Positions 44,330 through 53,445 of a stretch of DNA of 64,000 nt are shown piece by piece. The stretch is from Ferrovibrio sp036381655 (GTDB taxonomy: Bacteria > Pseudomonadota > Alphaproteobacteria > Ferrovibrionales > Ferrovibrionaceae). The notes below the pieces were generated by a model, which ran no database searches, had not been told where the DNA came from, and was given only the letters and a program-made list of their open reading frames with translations. The stretch is from assembly GCF_036381655.1 (NCBI RefSeq), contig NZ_DASVCJ010000069.1, positions 1 to 64,000 on the forward strand. Direction: 5' to 3'. Made by a program: the position numbers and the translations under genes. Each line of letters begins with the position of its first letter. Position 1 is the stretch's first letter.

Positions 44330-46246
44330 ATGCTGCAGCAGATGCGCTCCGGTGCCGCTTCCTGGATTGCCAAGGGATTGATGTTCGTCCTCGTGGCGAG
44401 CTTCGGCATCTGGGGCATTGCCGACTATATCCGCAATTTCGGCGGCAACGCGCCTGTGGCCAAGGTCGGAAACACCGAGATCAGCCAACCGGAATTCGCC
44501 GAAGCCTGGCGCCGCCAGCTAAGCCAGTTGCAGCGCCGCTTCGGCGGCAATTTCTCCGCCGAGCAGGCCCATCAGCTCGGGCTGGATGCGTCCGTACTGA
44601 ACCAGCTCGTCGAGGATCGCCTCTATCAGCAGGCCGCGCGGGATATGGGCATTACGATCACCGAAGCCGATGTGCGCAACGCCCTGCTCAACGCGCCGGC
44701 CTTCAAGGGCGAGGACGGCCGGTTCAACCGCCTCGCCTACGAGCGCTACCTGCGCGAACAGGGTTACTCCGAGGCCACCCTGGTGGCCCTGCTGCAACAG
44801 GACGTTGCCCGTACCCGCCTGCTCGGCAGCCTTTTCGGCAGCCTGACCAGCGCGCCCAAGCTGATGGCCGACACCATTCTCGGCTACCGCCTGGAACGGC
44901 GCTTCGCCGATTACGTCGTGGTCGACAGCGCCAAGCTGCCGGCTCCGCCGGCACCGACGGCCGAGAAGATCGAAGAATATTACAAGGCCAACCCGGCGGC
45001 CTTTACGGCGCCCGAGCGCCGCAGCCTGTCCTGGTTCGAGATCACCCCGGCCGCGCTGGCCGCCAAAATGGAAGTAAGCGACGCCGAACTGCACGAGGAG
45101 TATGAGGCCAACCAGTCGGCCTATGTGACGCCGGAGAAGCGCGCGGTCGAACAGGTGGTGTTCACGACCGAGGCCGAAGCCAAGGCCGCCAAGGAGGCCC
45201 TTGATAAGGGCGAGGATTTCATGGCCATGGCCGCCCGGACCAAGAAGCTGAAGCCCGACGACGTCAAGCTCGGCTCCGTCGCCAAGAGCGAGCTGCCGGC
45301 TGCGATTGCCACTGCGATCTTCGACCTGCCGCTGAACACGGTGAGCGATCCGATCCGCTCGCCTTTCGGCTGGCATCTCGCCCGCGTAACCAAGGTCGAG
45401 CCGGGCAGCACCAAGACTTTCGATCAGGCCAAGGACGAACTGCATCAGCAGGTCGCGCTGCGTAAAGCGATCGACGGCATGACCAAGCTGCGGGCCCAGA
45501 TCGACGACCAGATTGCCGGCGGCGCCATGCTAAACGAGATTGCGAAGACGCAGAATGCCACGCCGCAATCGGTTGCCAACATTGACGCCCAGGGCAACGG
45601 CCCAGACGGCAAGCCGGTCGAAACCCTGCCCAAGCTGCCGGCTTTTCTGACCCAGGCTTTCGATACCTCCATCGAGGCCGAGCCTCAGATCATCGATCTG
45701 CCCGAAGGTGGCCTGGCCGTGCTCAAGGTGACAGAGATTCAGCCTTCTGCCGTTCGTCCCCTGGATGAAGTCAAGGATCAGGTCGTCGCGGCCCTGCAGC
45801 AGAAGGCGCGTGCCGAGGCGGCAGCGGATCAGGCCAAGCAGATCGCCGAGCGCGTGCGCAACGGCAGCGATCTCGCAAAGGAAGCGGCCACTTTCGGGGG
45901 TACGGTGCATGTCAGCGCAGCATTGATGCGCAGCGGCCAGCCGGCGGAACGCGCATTCTCTCCTTCCGTGGTTTCGGCCTTGTTCGATGCCAAGAAGGCC
46001 GGCGAGGTCGTCACCGGCCCGGCAGCGGCCGTACCCGGTGTTGCGCCGAACAGCGCCATCGTCGCCCGGCTGAGCCGCATCAAGGCAGCGGATCCCGCCG
46101 CCATCGCCGCGCAGGAGGACAAGAGCCGGCAGCAATTGGCCGGCGGCATGGCCCAGGATCTGGTGCAGCGCTATCGTGAGAAGTTGCAGGAAGAGATCGG
46201 CGTCAAGGTGAATGCCGAGGCGCGGGCGCGCGCCGCCGGGTTCTGA
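44330..46246 (+). CDS. ppiD: Periplasmic folding chaperone PpiD (SurA_N / parvulin)
   Basis: 638-residue inner-membrane-anchored chaperone near the Sec translocon. One N-terminal span (ASWIAKGLMFVLVASFGIWG, residues ~11-30), then a SurA_N-like helical chaperone domain to ~200, a parvulin-type domain around 245-360 (PFGWHLARVTKVEPG), and a long helical C-terminal part. Parvulin activity may be weak, as in E. coli PpiD. Downstream trpE starts 16 nt after its stop, so the two are probably cotranscribed. Confidence 0.9.
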   Translation: MLQQMRSGAASWIAKGLMFVLVASFGIWGIADYIRNFGGNAPVAKVGNTEISQPEFAEAWRRQLSQLQRRFGGNFSAEQAHQLGLDASVLNQLVEDRLYQQAARDMGITITEADVRNALLNAPAFKGEDGRFNRLAYERYLREQGYSEATLVALLQQDVARTRLLGSLFGSLTSAPKLMADTILGYRLERRFADYVVVDSAKLPAPPAPTAEKIEEYYKANPAAFTAPERRSLSWFEITPAALAAKMEVSDAELHEEYEANQSAYVTPEKRAVEQVVFTTEAEAKAAKEALDKGEDFMAMAARTKKLKPDDVKLGSVAKSELPAAIATAIFDLPLNTVSDPIRSPFGWHLARVTKVEPGSTKTFDQAKDELHQQVALRKAIDGMTKLRAQIDDQIAGGAMLNEIAKTQNATPQSVANIDAQGNGPDGKPVETLPKLPAFLTQAFDTSIEAEPQIIDLPEGGLAVLKVTEIQPSAVRPLDEVKDQVVAALQQKARAEAAADQAKQIAERVRNGSDLAKEAATFGGTVHVSAALMRSGQPAERAFSPSVVSALFDAKKAGEVVTGPAAAVPGVAPNSAIVARLSRIKAADPAAIAAQEDKSRQQLAGGMAQDLVQRYREKLQEEIGVKVNAEARARAAGF

Positions 46247-46262
46247 CGGTCGATAGAGAGTT

Positions 46263-47783
46263 ATGAAGATCACTCCTGATTATGCCAGCTTCGCCCAGCG
46301 CTACATGGCGGGCGAAGCCCAGGTTCTGTCGACTCAACTCGTCGCCGATCTGGAGACACCGGTTTCCGCTTTCCTCAAACTGGCCGATGGCCGGCCCTGG
46401 TCCTGCCTGCTGGAATCGGTGGAAGGTGGTGCCGTCCGCGGCCGTTACTCCATCATCGGCCTCAAACCCGATCTGCTGTGGCGCTGTTTCGGCGACAAGG
46501 CCGAAATCAACCATAGCGCCCGTTTCGATCAGACCGCGTTCGAGCCCTGCCAGGAGCCGGCGCTGCAATCCCTGCGCAAGCTGCTGGACGACAATCGGAT
46601 CGACCTGCCGGCGAACCTGCCGCCGATGGCGGCCGGCATCGTCGGCTTCATGGGCTACGACATGGTCCGCCTGATCGAGCCGAAAGTGCCGGACAACAAT
46701 CCGGACACGCTGGGCCTGCCAGATGGTCTGTTCATGCGGCCGACCGTGATGGCGATCTTCGACTCCGTGCTCGACATGATCACGGTGGTCACGCCCGTGC
46801 GGCCCAAGGCGGGCATGGATGCCCGCGCCGCCTATGCCATGGCCAGCGAACGGCTCGCCGATATCGTGGCCGATCTCGACCGCCCTTTGGGCGCGGTACG
46901 CGATCAGATCGCCGATCTCGACGCCCTGCCCGAGCCGGCATCAAATATGTCGCCAGAGGATTACATGGCGATGGTGCGCAAGGCGAAGGACTATATTGCC
47001 GCCGGCGACGTGTTCCAGGTGGTCGTCGGGCAGCGCTTTTCCCTGCCCTTCCGCCTGCCGCCCTTTGCGCTCTACCGCGCACTGCGTCGGACAAATCCTT
47101 CGCCCTTTATGTTCTACCTCAACCTCGGCGGCCCCTGCATCGTCGGCTCCAGCCCGGAAATCCTGGTGCGCCTGCGCGACAGCGTTGTCACGGTGCGGCC
47201 GATCGCCGGCACCCGTAAGCGCGGCGCGACGCCAATGGAAGACGAGGCCTTGGCCAAGGACCTGCTCAGCGACCCGAAGGAACTGGCCGAGCACCTGATG
47301 CTGCTGGATCTGGGCCGCAACGACGTTGGCCGCGTGTCGCAGATCGGCACGGTGAAGGTCACCGAACGCAATGTCATCGAGCGCTACAGCCACGTGATGC
47401 ATATCGTTTCCAACGTGGAGGGCAAAATCCGCCCCGAACTGGACGCACTGGATGCGCTCTTTGCCGGCTTCCCCGCCGGTACGGTATCGGGCGCGCCGAA
47501 GGTGCGTGCGATGGAGATCATCGACGAGCTTGAACCGGTGCGGCGCAGTTTCTATGCCGGCGGCGTCGGCTATTTCTCGGCCAATGGTTCGATGGATACC
47601 TGCATCACCCTGCGCACGGCACTGGTGAAAGACGGGACCATGTATGTGCAGGCTGGTGCAGGCATCGTTGCCGATAGCGATCCGATGTCCGAGCACATCG
47701 AATGCGTCAACAAGGCGAAGGCGCTGATCCGCGCTGCCGAAGAGGCCGAACGCTTCGCCAGCCGCGCCGGGCGGGGGCAATAG
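46263..47783 (+). CDS. trpE: Anthranilate synthase component I
   Basis: First step of tryptophan synthesis, chorismate to anthranilate, with a TrpG amidotransferase. The 506-residue protein has the tryptophan feedback site (CLLESVEGGAVRGRYSIIG), DVFQVVVGQRFSLPF, IAGTRKRGATPMEDE, LMLLDLGRNDVGRVS and AGAGIVADSDP. trpG is not immediately downstream, unlike many relatives. No Trp-codon leader peptide or attenuator exists in the 16-nt space before it. Confidence 0.97.
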   Translation: MKITPDYASFAQRYMAGEAQVLSTQLVADLETPVSAFLKLADGRPWSCLLESVEGGAVRGRYSIIGLKPDLLWRCFGDKAEINHSARFDQTAFEPCQEPALQSLRKLLDDNRIDLPANLPPMAAGIVGFMGYDMVRLIEPKVPDNNPDTLGLPDGLFMRPTVMAIFDSVLDMITVVTPVRPKAGMDARAAYAMASERLADIVADLDRPLGAVRDQIADLDALPEPASNMSPEDYMAMVRKAKDYIAAGDVFQVVVGQRFSLPFRLPPFALYRALRRTNPSPFMFYLNLGGPCIVGSSPEILVRLRDSVVTVRPIAGTRKRGATPMEDEALAKDLLSDPKELAEHLMLLDLGRNDVGRVSQIGTVKVTERNVIERYSHVMHIVSNVEGKIRPELDALDALFAGFPAGTVSGAPKVRAMEIIDELEPVRRSFYAGGVGYFSANGSMDTCITLRTALVKDGTMYVQAGAGIVADSDPMSEHIECVNKAKALIRAAEEAERFASRAGRGQ

Positions 47784-47807
47784 GCACGGACTTTACCGGG
47801 GGCGGAA

Positions 47808-48533
47808 ATGGCGACATCGTTCAAGACCATCTATGCCCGCGCCGCCAAGCGCAAAGGCGGCGAGGCTCAGTTGAAGAAGCTGCTGCCGCCGAAACCCGAT
47901 GAAAGGAAGCTCGCCAAGCTGACCGACGATCGCGCATTGGCCGAGATGGCGAAAAGGATCTTCTCGGCCGGCTTCGTTTGGAGCGTGATCGAGAATAAAT
48001 GGGATAGCTTCGAGGCTGCCTTCCTGAAATTCGAGCCGCGCAAACTACTGCACAAGCCGGATGAGTTCTGGGAAAAACTGGCAAGCGATAAACGGATCGT
48101 CCGCAATCCGCAGAAGATTCGCTCCGTGCGCGACAACGCCCAATTCGTCCTGGATATCGCCGCCGAGCATGGCAGCTTCGGCAAGCTGCTGGCGGCGTGG
48201 CCATCGACAAACCAGGTCGGCCTGCTTGAACTGCTGGCCAAGCGAGGATCGCGGCTGGGCGGCAATACGGGGCAGTATCTCATCCGCTTCCTCGGCAAGG
48301 ACAGCTTCATCCTGTCGCGCGATGTGATCTTCTGCCTGCGCGACGCCGGCGTGGAGATTGCGGAAAATCCAACCTCGAAGCGCGAGCGCCAGCGGGTGCA
48401 GGATCAGTTCAATATCTGGGCCAAGGAAAGCGGCCTGCCGCTGACCCATATATCGCGCATCTGCGCCATGTCGATCGGGCCGAACTACGATACCGAGACC
48501 TTGCAGCACTCAATGGGCGGCGGCGAGGAATGA
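47808..48533 (+). CDS. DNA-3-methyladenine glycosylase I (Tag) family protein
   Basis: A 241-residue HhH-GPD superfamily protein. FSAGFVWSVIENKWDSFEAAF and the later helices (GNTGQYLIRFLGKDSFILSRD) match the Tag family core, which excises alkylated adenines. The zinc-binding Cys/His set of classical E. coli Tag is not obvious, so this belongs to a divergent branch and its base specificity is uncertain. Begins 24 nt after trpE, same strand. Confidence 0.7.
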   Translation: MATSFKTIYARAAKRKGGEAQLKKLLPPKPDERKLAKLTDDRALAEMAKRIFSAGFVWSVIENKWDSFEAAFLKFEPRKLLHKPDEFWEKLASDKRIVRNPQKIRSVRDNAQFVLDIAAEHGSFGKLLAAWPSTNQVGLLELLAKRGSRLGGNTGQYLIRFLGKDSFILSRDVIFCLRDAGVEIAENPTSKRERQRVQDQFNIWAKESGLPLTHISRICAMSIGPNYDTETLQHSMGGGEE

Positions 48534-48536
48534 CGT

Positions 48537-49001
48537 TCACCCCGTCTTGCGCCTGATAACCGCGCACGGATGCGGCGCGACATCCTGTGGCCGAACCGCT
48601 TCGCCGCATTCCGAACAGGCCAGCACCGAACGAAAATCATGCCCGCAGGCGAGATGCCGATGCAGCATCGGCGGCCCCGCCCTGCCGGCATAGTATCTGT
48701 CTCCCCAGTGCACGAGACTGAGGATGACCGGATAAAGATCGAGGCCTTTTTCGGTAAGGCGGTATTCGAAGCGCTGCGGCCGTTCCTGGTAGAGTTCGCG
48801 CCGCAGCACGCCCTCTGCCACCAGTTTGTCCAGCCGTTCGCTCAGGACGCGCCGGGCAATGCCAAGGCTGGCCTGGAATTCCTCGAAGCGGCGCACGCGC
48901 AGAAAGCAATCGCGCAGGATCAGCAATGTCCAGCGATCGCCCAGGACCGCCAACGAACGCGACATGGAGCAATTCTGCTCCGATAGATCTCCCCAGCGCA
49001 T
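48537..49001 (-). CDS. HxlR-family transcriptional regulator
   Basis: 154 residues. Winged-helix domain of the HxlR type in residues ~10-105: CSMSRSLAVLGDRWTLLILRD, FEEFQASLGIARRVLSERLDKL and ELYQERPQRFEYRLTEKGLDL (in part). The C-terminal ~45 residues carry Cys/His pairs (HLACGHDF, LACSECGEAV, HPC) that could bind zinc. Divergent from an SDR gene, so it probably controls that gene and itself through the palindromes between them. Confidence 0.88.
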   Translation of the reverse strand: MRWGDLSEQNCSMSRSLAVLGDRWTLLILRDCFLRVRRFEEFQASLGIARRVLSERLDKLVAEGVLRRELYQERPQRFEYRLTEKGLDLYPVILSLVHWGDRYYAGRAGPPMLHRHLACGHDFRSVLACSECGEAVRPQDVAPHPCAVIRRKTG

Positions 49002-49033
49002 CGCACCTCCGATGTCACAGAAAAAATCCTGCC

Positions 49034-49071
49034 ATTGACTGAGTTCACTTTCAAGACTTATAAGCCTTAAG
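49034..49071 (+). promoter_or_regulatory. SDR promoter overlapped by two palindromes, candidate HxlR operator
   Basis: TTGACT (49034-49039) and TATAAG (49058-49063) are spaced by 18 nt, a plausible housekeeping promoter reading toward the SDR gene. The perfect palindromes CTTATAAG (49056-49063) and CCTTAAGG (49064-49071) abut each other and cover the -10 element, a position suited to repression by the divergent HxlR protein. The assignment of regulator is inferred. Confidence 0.5.
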
Positions 49072-49099
49072 GTAAGATTTACCGAGCTGGGAGGCCTTC

Positions 49100-49843
49100 A
49101 TGGGGGTGTCCGGGAAAAGCGGCACAGTCGCGGTAGTCGGGGCTGGCGATTATATCGGCGCCGCCATTGCCAAACGCTTTGCCGCTGGCGGCTATACCGT
49201 ATTTGCGGGCCGCCGCAATGGCGACAGACTGGCGCCCCTGCAGGCGGAGATCGAGGCCGCGGGCGGCCGCTGCGTCGCTGCGAGGGTGGATGCGCGCAAG
49301 GAAGAGGATGTCACGGCCTTTCTGCAGGCCGCCGATGAGGCCGGGCCGCTTGAGGTCTGCGTCTTCAATGTCGGTGCCAACGTCAATTTCCCGATCCTCG
49401 ATACGACCGAGCGGGTCTTTCGCAAGGTCTGGGAGATGGGCTGCTACGCCGGGTTCCTCACTGGCCGGGAAGCCGCGCGCCGGATGCTGCCGCATGGACG
49501 CGGCTCGATCTTCTTCACCGGCGCAACCGCATCTATGCGCGGCGGCATCGGCTATGCCGCTTTCGCCAGCGCCAAGGCGGGGCTGCGGGCGGTGGCCCAG
49601 TCAATGGCGCGGGAACTGGGCCCCAAGAACATCCATGTCGCGCATCTGGTGATCGATGCCGGCGTCGATACGGCTTTTGTGCGCGAGCGCATCAAGGCGC
49701 GCGGCGGCGATGCCGAAGCGCTGCCGCCCGATACATTGATGAACCCGGCCTCGATCGCGGAAACCTATTGGCAGTTGCACCAGCAATCCCGAGATGCCTG
49801 GACCTTCGAACTCGACCTGCGTCCCTATGGCGAAAAATGGTGA
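49100..49843 (+). CDS. SDR-family protein with Phe in place of the catalytic Tyr
   Basis: 247 residues, Rossmann fold. The dinucleotide loop is VVGAGDYIGAAIAKRF and AGRRN follows beta-2 (NADP-like Arg). The active-site segment reads GYAAFASAK: Lys159 is present, but residue 155, where YxxxK has Tyr, is Phe. The nearby Tyr152 might substitute or activity may differ. C-terminal part GPKNIHVAHLVIDAGVDT is conserved-looking. GGGAGG precedes ATG 49100. Next to an isomerase-type gene (4 nt) and an HxlR regulator, suggesting a small, regulated catabolic unit; the substrate is unknown. Confidence 0.82.
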   Translation: MGVSGKSGTVAVVGAGDYIGAAIAKRFAAGGYTVFAGRRNGDRLAPLQAEIEAAGGRCVAARVDARKEEDVTAFLQAADEAGPLEVCVFNVGANVNFPILDTTERVFRKVWEMGCYAGFLTGREAARRMLPHGRGSIFFTGATASMRGGIGYAAFASAKAGLRAVAQSMARELGPKNIHVAHLVIDAGVDTAFVRERIKARGGDAEALPPDTLMNPASIAETYWQLHQQSRDAWTFELDLRPYGEKW

Positions 49844-49847
49844 TGCG

Positions 49848-50446
49848 GTGAAAAACGTGGAATTCCATTTCGACTTCGGCAGCCCGAATGTCTATCTCGC
49901 CCACCGCGTCATCCCCGCCATCGAGCAGCGGACCGGTGCAACTTTCCACTACGTGCCTGTGCTGCTCGGCGGTATCTTCAAGCTGACCAACAACCGGCAG
50001 TTGCCGTCCCGAACATCCCGAACAAGCTGCGGTACATGCAGATCGAAACGGAGCGCTTCATTCGCCGGCACGGCATCACCGAGTTTAGCTTCAATCCCCA
50101 TTTTCCCGTCAATACCTTGCTGCTGATGCGTGGCGCGGTTGCCGCGCAAATGGAAGGCCTTCTGGATTCCTACGTTGCCGCCGTCATGCATCACATGTGG
50201 GAAGAGCCGAAGAAAATGGATGATCCGGCCATTGTCGCGGCAGCCCTGACGCAGTCCGGCCTCGATGCCCGCCGCCTGCTCGAACTGGCGCAGAGCCCGG
50301 ACGTGAAGCAGCGTCTTGTAGACAACACCGCTCGCTCCGTCGAACGCGGCAGTTTCGGCGCCCCCACGTTCTTCGTCGGCGCGGAGATCTATTTCGGCAA
50401 GGATCAGCTTGGCGAAGTCGAGGTGGAAATTCGCTGTACGACGTAG
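49848..50446 (+). pseudogene. Frameshifted 2-hydroxychromene-2-carboxylate isomerase-like (DsbA/GST-kappa family) gene
   Basis: The first ~50 codons from GTG 49848 encode VEFHFDFGSPNVYLAHRV, VPVLLGGIFKLTNNR, the N-terminal thioredoxin-like part of this glutathione-dependent isomerase family. Near 49998 the frame breaks: the family sequence resumes in another frame as PNIPNKLRYMQIETERFIRR, FNPHFPVNTLLLMRGAVAAQ and the C-terminal SFGAPTFFVGAEIYFGKDQL. The span is 599 bp, one base short of a 199-residue gene, consistent with a single-base deletion. It is either a recent pseudogene or a sequencing error; the C-terminal part could start alone at ATG 50036 but would lack the active site. Confidence 0.8.
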
Positions 50447-50541
50447 GCGGACCATTCTTGGTTAGTGAATGGTAAAGCCCGATCGAAATATTGTTAAATA
50501 ATGTACGAGCTTGGCAATCCCGCAACCTCTAGGGTGCGCCG

Positions 50542-51474
50542 ATGCAACACGATCTCGTTCCTAACGCCATCGCCTGGGAGCAACGCGGCATTCTCGCCCA
50601 GGATCGAGGCCATCACGCGGAAGCGGCATCCCATTTCCGACAGGCCCTCGCCCTCTCCGACCGTGCGCTGTCGTGGCTCGGCCTGGCGCTCAGCCAGATC
50701 GAACTGAAACACGATGACGACGCCGTCTGCAGCCTGCGCCGTGCACGAAGCCTCGCGCCGCAATCGGGCGTCGTCGGCCATCTGCTGGCGGCACTGACCG
50801 GTCAGGCGCCCCTGCGGGCGCCCGACAGCTTCGTCAAATGGCTGTTCAACAGCCGGGCCGGCAGCTTCGATACCCATCTCACCCGGCTGGGATATCGCGG
50901 GCCGCAGATGCTGCATGACCTGATTGCGCTCCACTGGACACCGGAAGCCATGCTCGACATCCTCGATCTCGGCTGCGGTACCGGGTTGAGCGGCATCCCG
51001 TTCCGGCCCTATGCGGCCCGCCTCGACGGCGTCGACCTGACGCCGAACATGCTCGTACAGGCCAGCCGGCGCGGCATCTACGACAATCTGGAATGCAACG
51101 AGCTGCACGCGGATTTACGGAATCGCCCAGCCAACGGCTACGATGCCGTTCTCGCTGCGGACACCTTGATTTACGTTGGCGATCTGCAAGATCTGTTCGC
51201 GCTGGTTGCGCGCGCCCTGAAACCGGGCGGCAGTTTCCTGTTCACCGTCGAAACCGGAACCGAGGGCAGCGCCTATACGCTGACCTCTGCCGGACGCTAC
51301 AGTCATGCCGATGATTATCTGCGCGATTGCGCCGCCGATCTCTTTGAGGTCGGCAATAATGCTGACGGCATGATCCGCGTCGAAAATGGCAGCTTTGCCG
51401 AGGGGCGCGCCTATCGTTTCGTGAAACGCGGGCTCAGCGCTCCATCTGTTCGCGGCGAAGCAGTACCGTACTGA
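50542..51474 (+). CDS. TPR-containing class I SAM-dependent methyltransferase
   Basis: 310 residues. Residues ~5-75 contain two TPR-like helical pairs (AWEQRGILAQDRGHHAEAAS, ALSWLGLALSQIELKHDDDA), and residues ~125-300 are a Rossmann methyltransferase with motif I LDLGCGTGLSG, VDLTPNML and LKPGGSFLFTVE. The acceptor is unknown; fusion to TPRs suggests a protein or complex-bound target. Its last 41 bp overlap the convergent deacetylase gene. Confidence 0.83.
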   Translation: MQHDLVPNAIAWEQRGILAQDRGHHAEAASHFRQALALSDRALSWLGLALSQIELKHDDDAVCSLRRARSLAPQSGVVGHLLAALTGQAPLRAPDSFVKWLFNSRAGSFDTHLTRLGYRGPQMLHDLIALHWTPEAMLDILDLGCGTGLSGIPFRPYAARLDGVDLTPNMLVQASRRGIYDNLECNELHADLRNRPANGYDAVLAADTLIYVGDLQDLFALVARALKPGGSFLFTVETGTEGSAYTLTSAGRYSHADDYLRDCAADLFEVGNNADGMIRVENGSFAEGRAYRFVKRGLSAPSVRGEAVPY

Positions 51475-52786
51475 CGGGCACGAGGCTGAAGCCGCGCTCC
51501 TTCGCAGTTGCCGTCCACTTCTCCAACGCCGCCAGAGTCGACGGATGCGGATGACCGATGGCGATCACGTCGCCGCGCGCCCGGGCGATGCGCTCCATCG
51601 CGGACAATTCATAGGCGATACCGGGCGAGCGCGGGTCGTCGAGAAACAGGTCGCGCTCGACCGTATCCAGCCCCGCCTTGCGTGCCTCCTCGGCGGCGAC
51701 CGACCCCGGACCTGAGAGGCTGTCGAGCCAGAAGACCTGACGGTTGCGCAACGCCGCCATCACCTCGGTCATGCGTTCATGATCACGGGTGAATCGGCTG
51801 CCCATGTGGTTGTTGACGCCGACATAGCCTTCGAAGCGGTCGAGTCCCCAATTGAGCCGGCGCTTGATTTCGGAAGCGTCGAGTTTCACCAGCAATGCAT
51901 TCGGCCCGGGATCGTTGTGCTTCAGATCCAGCGGCTCCATGGGCAGGTGCAGCATCAATTCATGGCCGGCCGACCTTGCAGCGCGGGTCTGCGCCGCCAG
52001 ATCGTTGGCATAGGTCATAAAGGACAACGTGATTGGCCCGGGCAGCGCGAGGGCCCGCGCGGTCGCCTTGTGATTCAGGCCGGCATCGTCGATCAGGATG
52101 GCCACGAATGGCGGCTTGGAACCGGCCGGCGGCGGCACGGCACGCGCGCGCCAGGCTTGCGGGCCTGCATCGGACGGCGCCAGAGATTTCGGCGGCACCG
52201 GCGCTGCGGCAACCTGCACTGGCGGGGCATCGGGATGACCGGTCGCCGTCTCGGTAGGCTGCGCCGGCGCGGGCTCTGCCGCGGGCGGCGGCGGAGCAGC
52301 ATCTTCCGGCTTCTGCGCTGCCTGCTCCTGTTCGACGGGGATGGGATTCGGGGGCGGCGGCGGTGGCGCCAGGGCAGGACGCTGGTCCGAAGCTGGAGCG
52401 AGAGGCCATGCTTTCGCTTGCCCGCCAGTCCCGAACGGCGCCGCGTCATGCGGCTTCACGGTTGTTTCCGGCTGAGGCGCCAGGGGCGTAACCGTTGCAA
52501 CGGCGGCCACAGGCGTCGGCGTGGCGCTGCCGACTGCGATACCCATCGCTATCCCGCCGGCCAGCAATGCCGCCGCCGCCGCCATCAGCGGCCAGTTTGC
52601 CGCGATGACGCCGCGACGCGGCAATTTTGGCGATGGCGCTGCCGCCTGCGTGGAAACCGGCGCTGCGGGCGTCACCTGCGTCTGGGTGGCGCCATAGGCA
52701 TTGGCGGCAGTCTGCGCCGTGGCCGCGCGCTGTGCCGTATTGCGCGGCCTGAGTTTCAATGTAGGCGTGTTGTCAGGATCGCTCAT
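51434..52786 (-). CDS. Divergent polysaccharide deacetylase (YibQ/DUF610) family protein
   Basis: 450 residues. A cytoplasmic start of ~65 residues, one membrane span (NWPLMAAAAALLAGGIAMGI), a long Pro/Ala-rich periplasmic linker (~100-210), then the NodB-like domain with FVAILIDDAGLN, LSFMTYANDLAA, ELMLHLPMEP, GVNNHMGSRFT, VFWLDSLSG and AIGHPHPSTLAAL, including likely metal ligands. Members often lie near cell-wall peptidases, but none is here. ATG 52786 chosen over an upstream frame start at 52822. Confidence 0.87.
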   Translation of the reverse strand: MSDPDNTPTLKLRPRNTAQRAATAQTAANAYGATQTQVTPAAPVSTQAAAPSPKLPRRGVIAANWPLMAAAAALLAGGIAMGIAVGSATPTPVAAVATVTPLAPQPETTVKPHDAAPFGTGGQAKAWPLAPASDQRPALAPPPPPPNPIPVEQEQAAQKPEDAAPPPPAAEPAPAQPTETATGHPDAPPVQVAAAPVPPKSLAPSDAGPQAWRARAVPPPAGSKPPFVAILIDDAGLNHKATARALALPGPITLSFMTYANDLAAQTRAARSAGHELMLHLPMEPLDLKHNDPGPNALLVKLDASEIKRRLNWGLDRFEGYVGVNNHMGSRFTRDHERMTEVMAALRNRQVFWLDSLSGPGSVAAEEARKAGLDTVERDLFLDDPRSPGIAYELSAMERIARARGDVIAIGHPHPSTLAALEKWTATAKERGFSLVPVSTVLLRREQMER

Positions 52787-52926
52787 CTGGACCCGGTTAA
52801 ACGATCGGGCGAGCGGCAGCAAGCCGCGCCTTTCAAGGTCTTGGCGGGACTATGCTTTCGCCATGGTTAGGGAAGCGTAAAAAAGGGGCAGAGCCGACGA
52901 GTCGCCGATATGCTAATTTTTCAGTC

Positions 52927-53445
52927 ATGCACCATGATCGGATCAAAATCGAGACTGGCGATATCACCAGGCTGCAGGTCGATGCCATCGTCAACGCGGC
53001 GAATGAAAGCCTGCTGGGCGGCGGCGGTGTCGACGGCGCGATCCATCGTGCCGCCGGACCGGACCTTTTGGCCGAGTGCCGCATGCTCGGCGGCTGCCCG
53101 ACGGGTCAAGCCAAGATCACACGCGGCTACCGCCTGCCGGCCCGCCATGTGATCCATACGGTCGGCCCCATTTGGCGCGGCGGCAGCCGGAACGAGCCAG
53201 ATCTGCTGGCAAGCTGCTACCGCAGCAGCCTGACGCTGGCCAAACAGCATCGGCTTGCCAGTATTGCCTTCCCCGCCATCTCCACCGGGGTTTACGGCTA
53301 TCCTTTGCAGGCCGCGACGGAGATCGCGGTCCGCGAGGTGCAAGGCTGGCTGGCCAAGGCCGATCTGCCCGAACTGGTGATATTCGCCTGCTTCTCTGAG
53401 GAAGCGGCGGCTGCCTATGCGGCGGCGCTCAAATCCTGTTCCTGA
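52927..53445 (+). CDS. Macrodomain protein (O-acetyl-ADP-ribose deacetylase type)
   Basis: 172 residues, a single macrodomain that binds ADP-ribose and removes it, or its acetyl ester. IVNAANESLLGGGGVDGAIH carries the catalytic Asn/Asp and the glycine loop; then GYRLPARHVIHTVGP and FPAISTGVYGYPLQAAT, the phosphate-binding loop. The frame is open upstream to 52852, but ATG 52927 gives the normal start. Its last 31 bp overlap the convergent chemoreceptor gene. Confidence 0.92.
   Translation: MHHDRIKIETGDITRLQVDAIVNAANESLLGGGGVDGAIHRAAGPDLLAECRMLGGCPTGQAKITRGYRLPARHVIHTVGPIWRGGSRNEPDLLASCYRSSLTLAKQHRLASIAFPAISTGVYGYPLQAATEIAVREVQGWLAKADLPELVIFACFSEEAAAAYAAALKSCS

Noticed and set aside
46247..46262. 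trp leader peptide/attenuator before trpE
   Set aside because: Only 16 nt separate ppiD and trpE; there is no room for a leader peptide or alternative hairpins.
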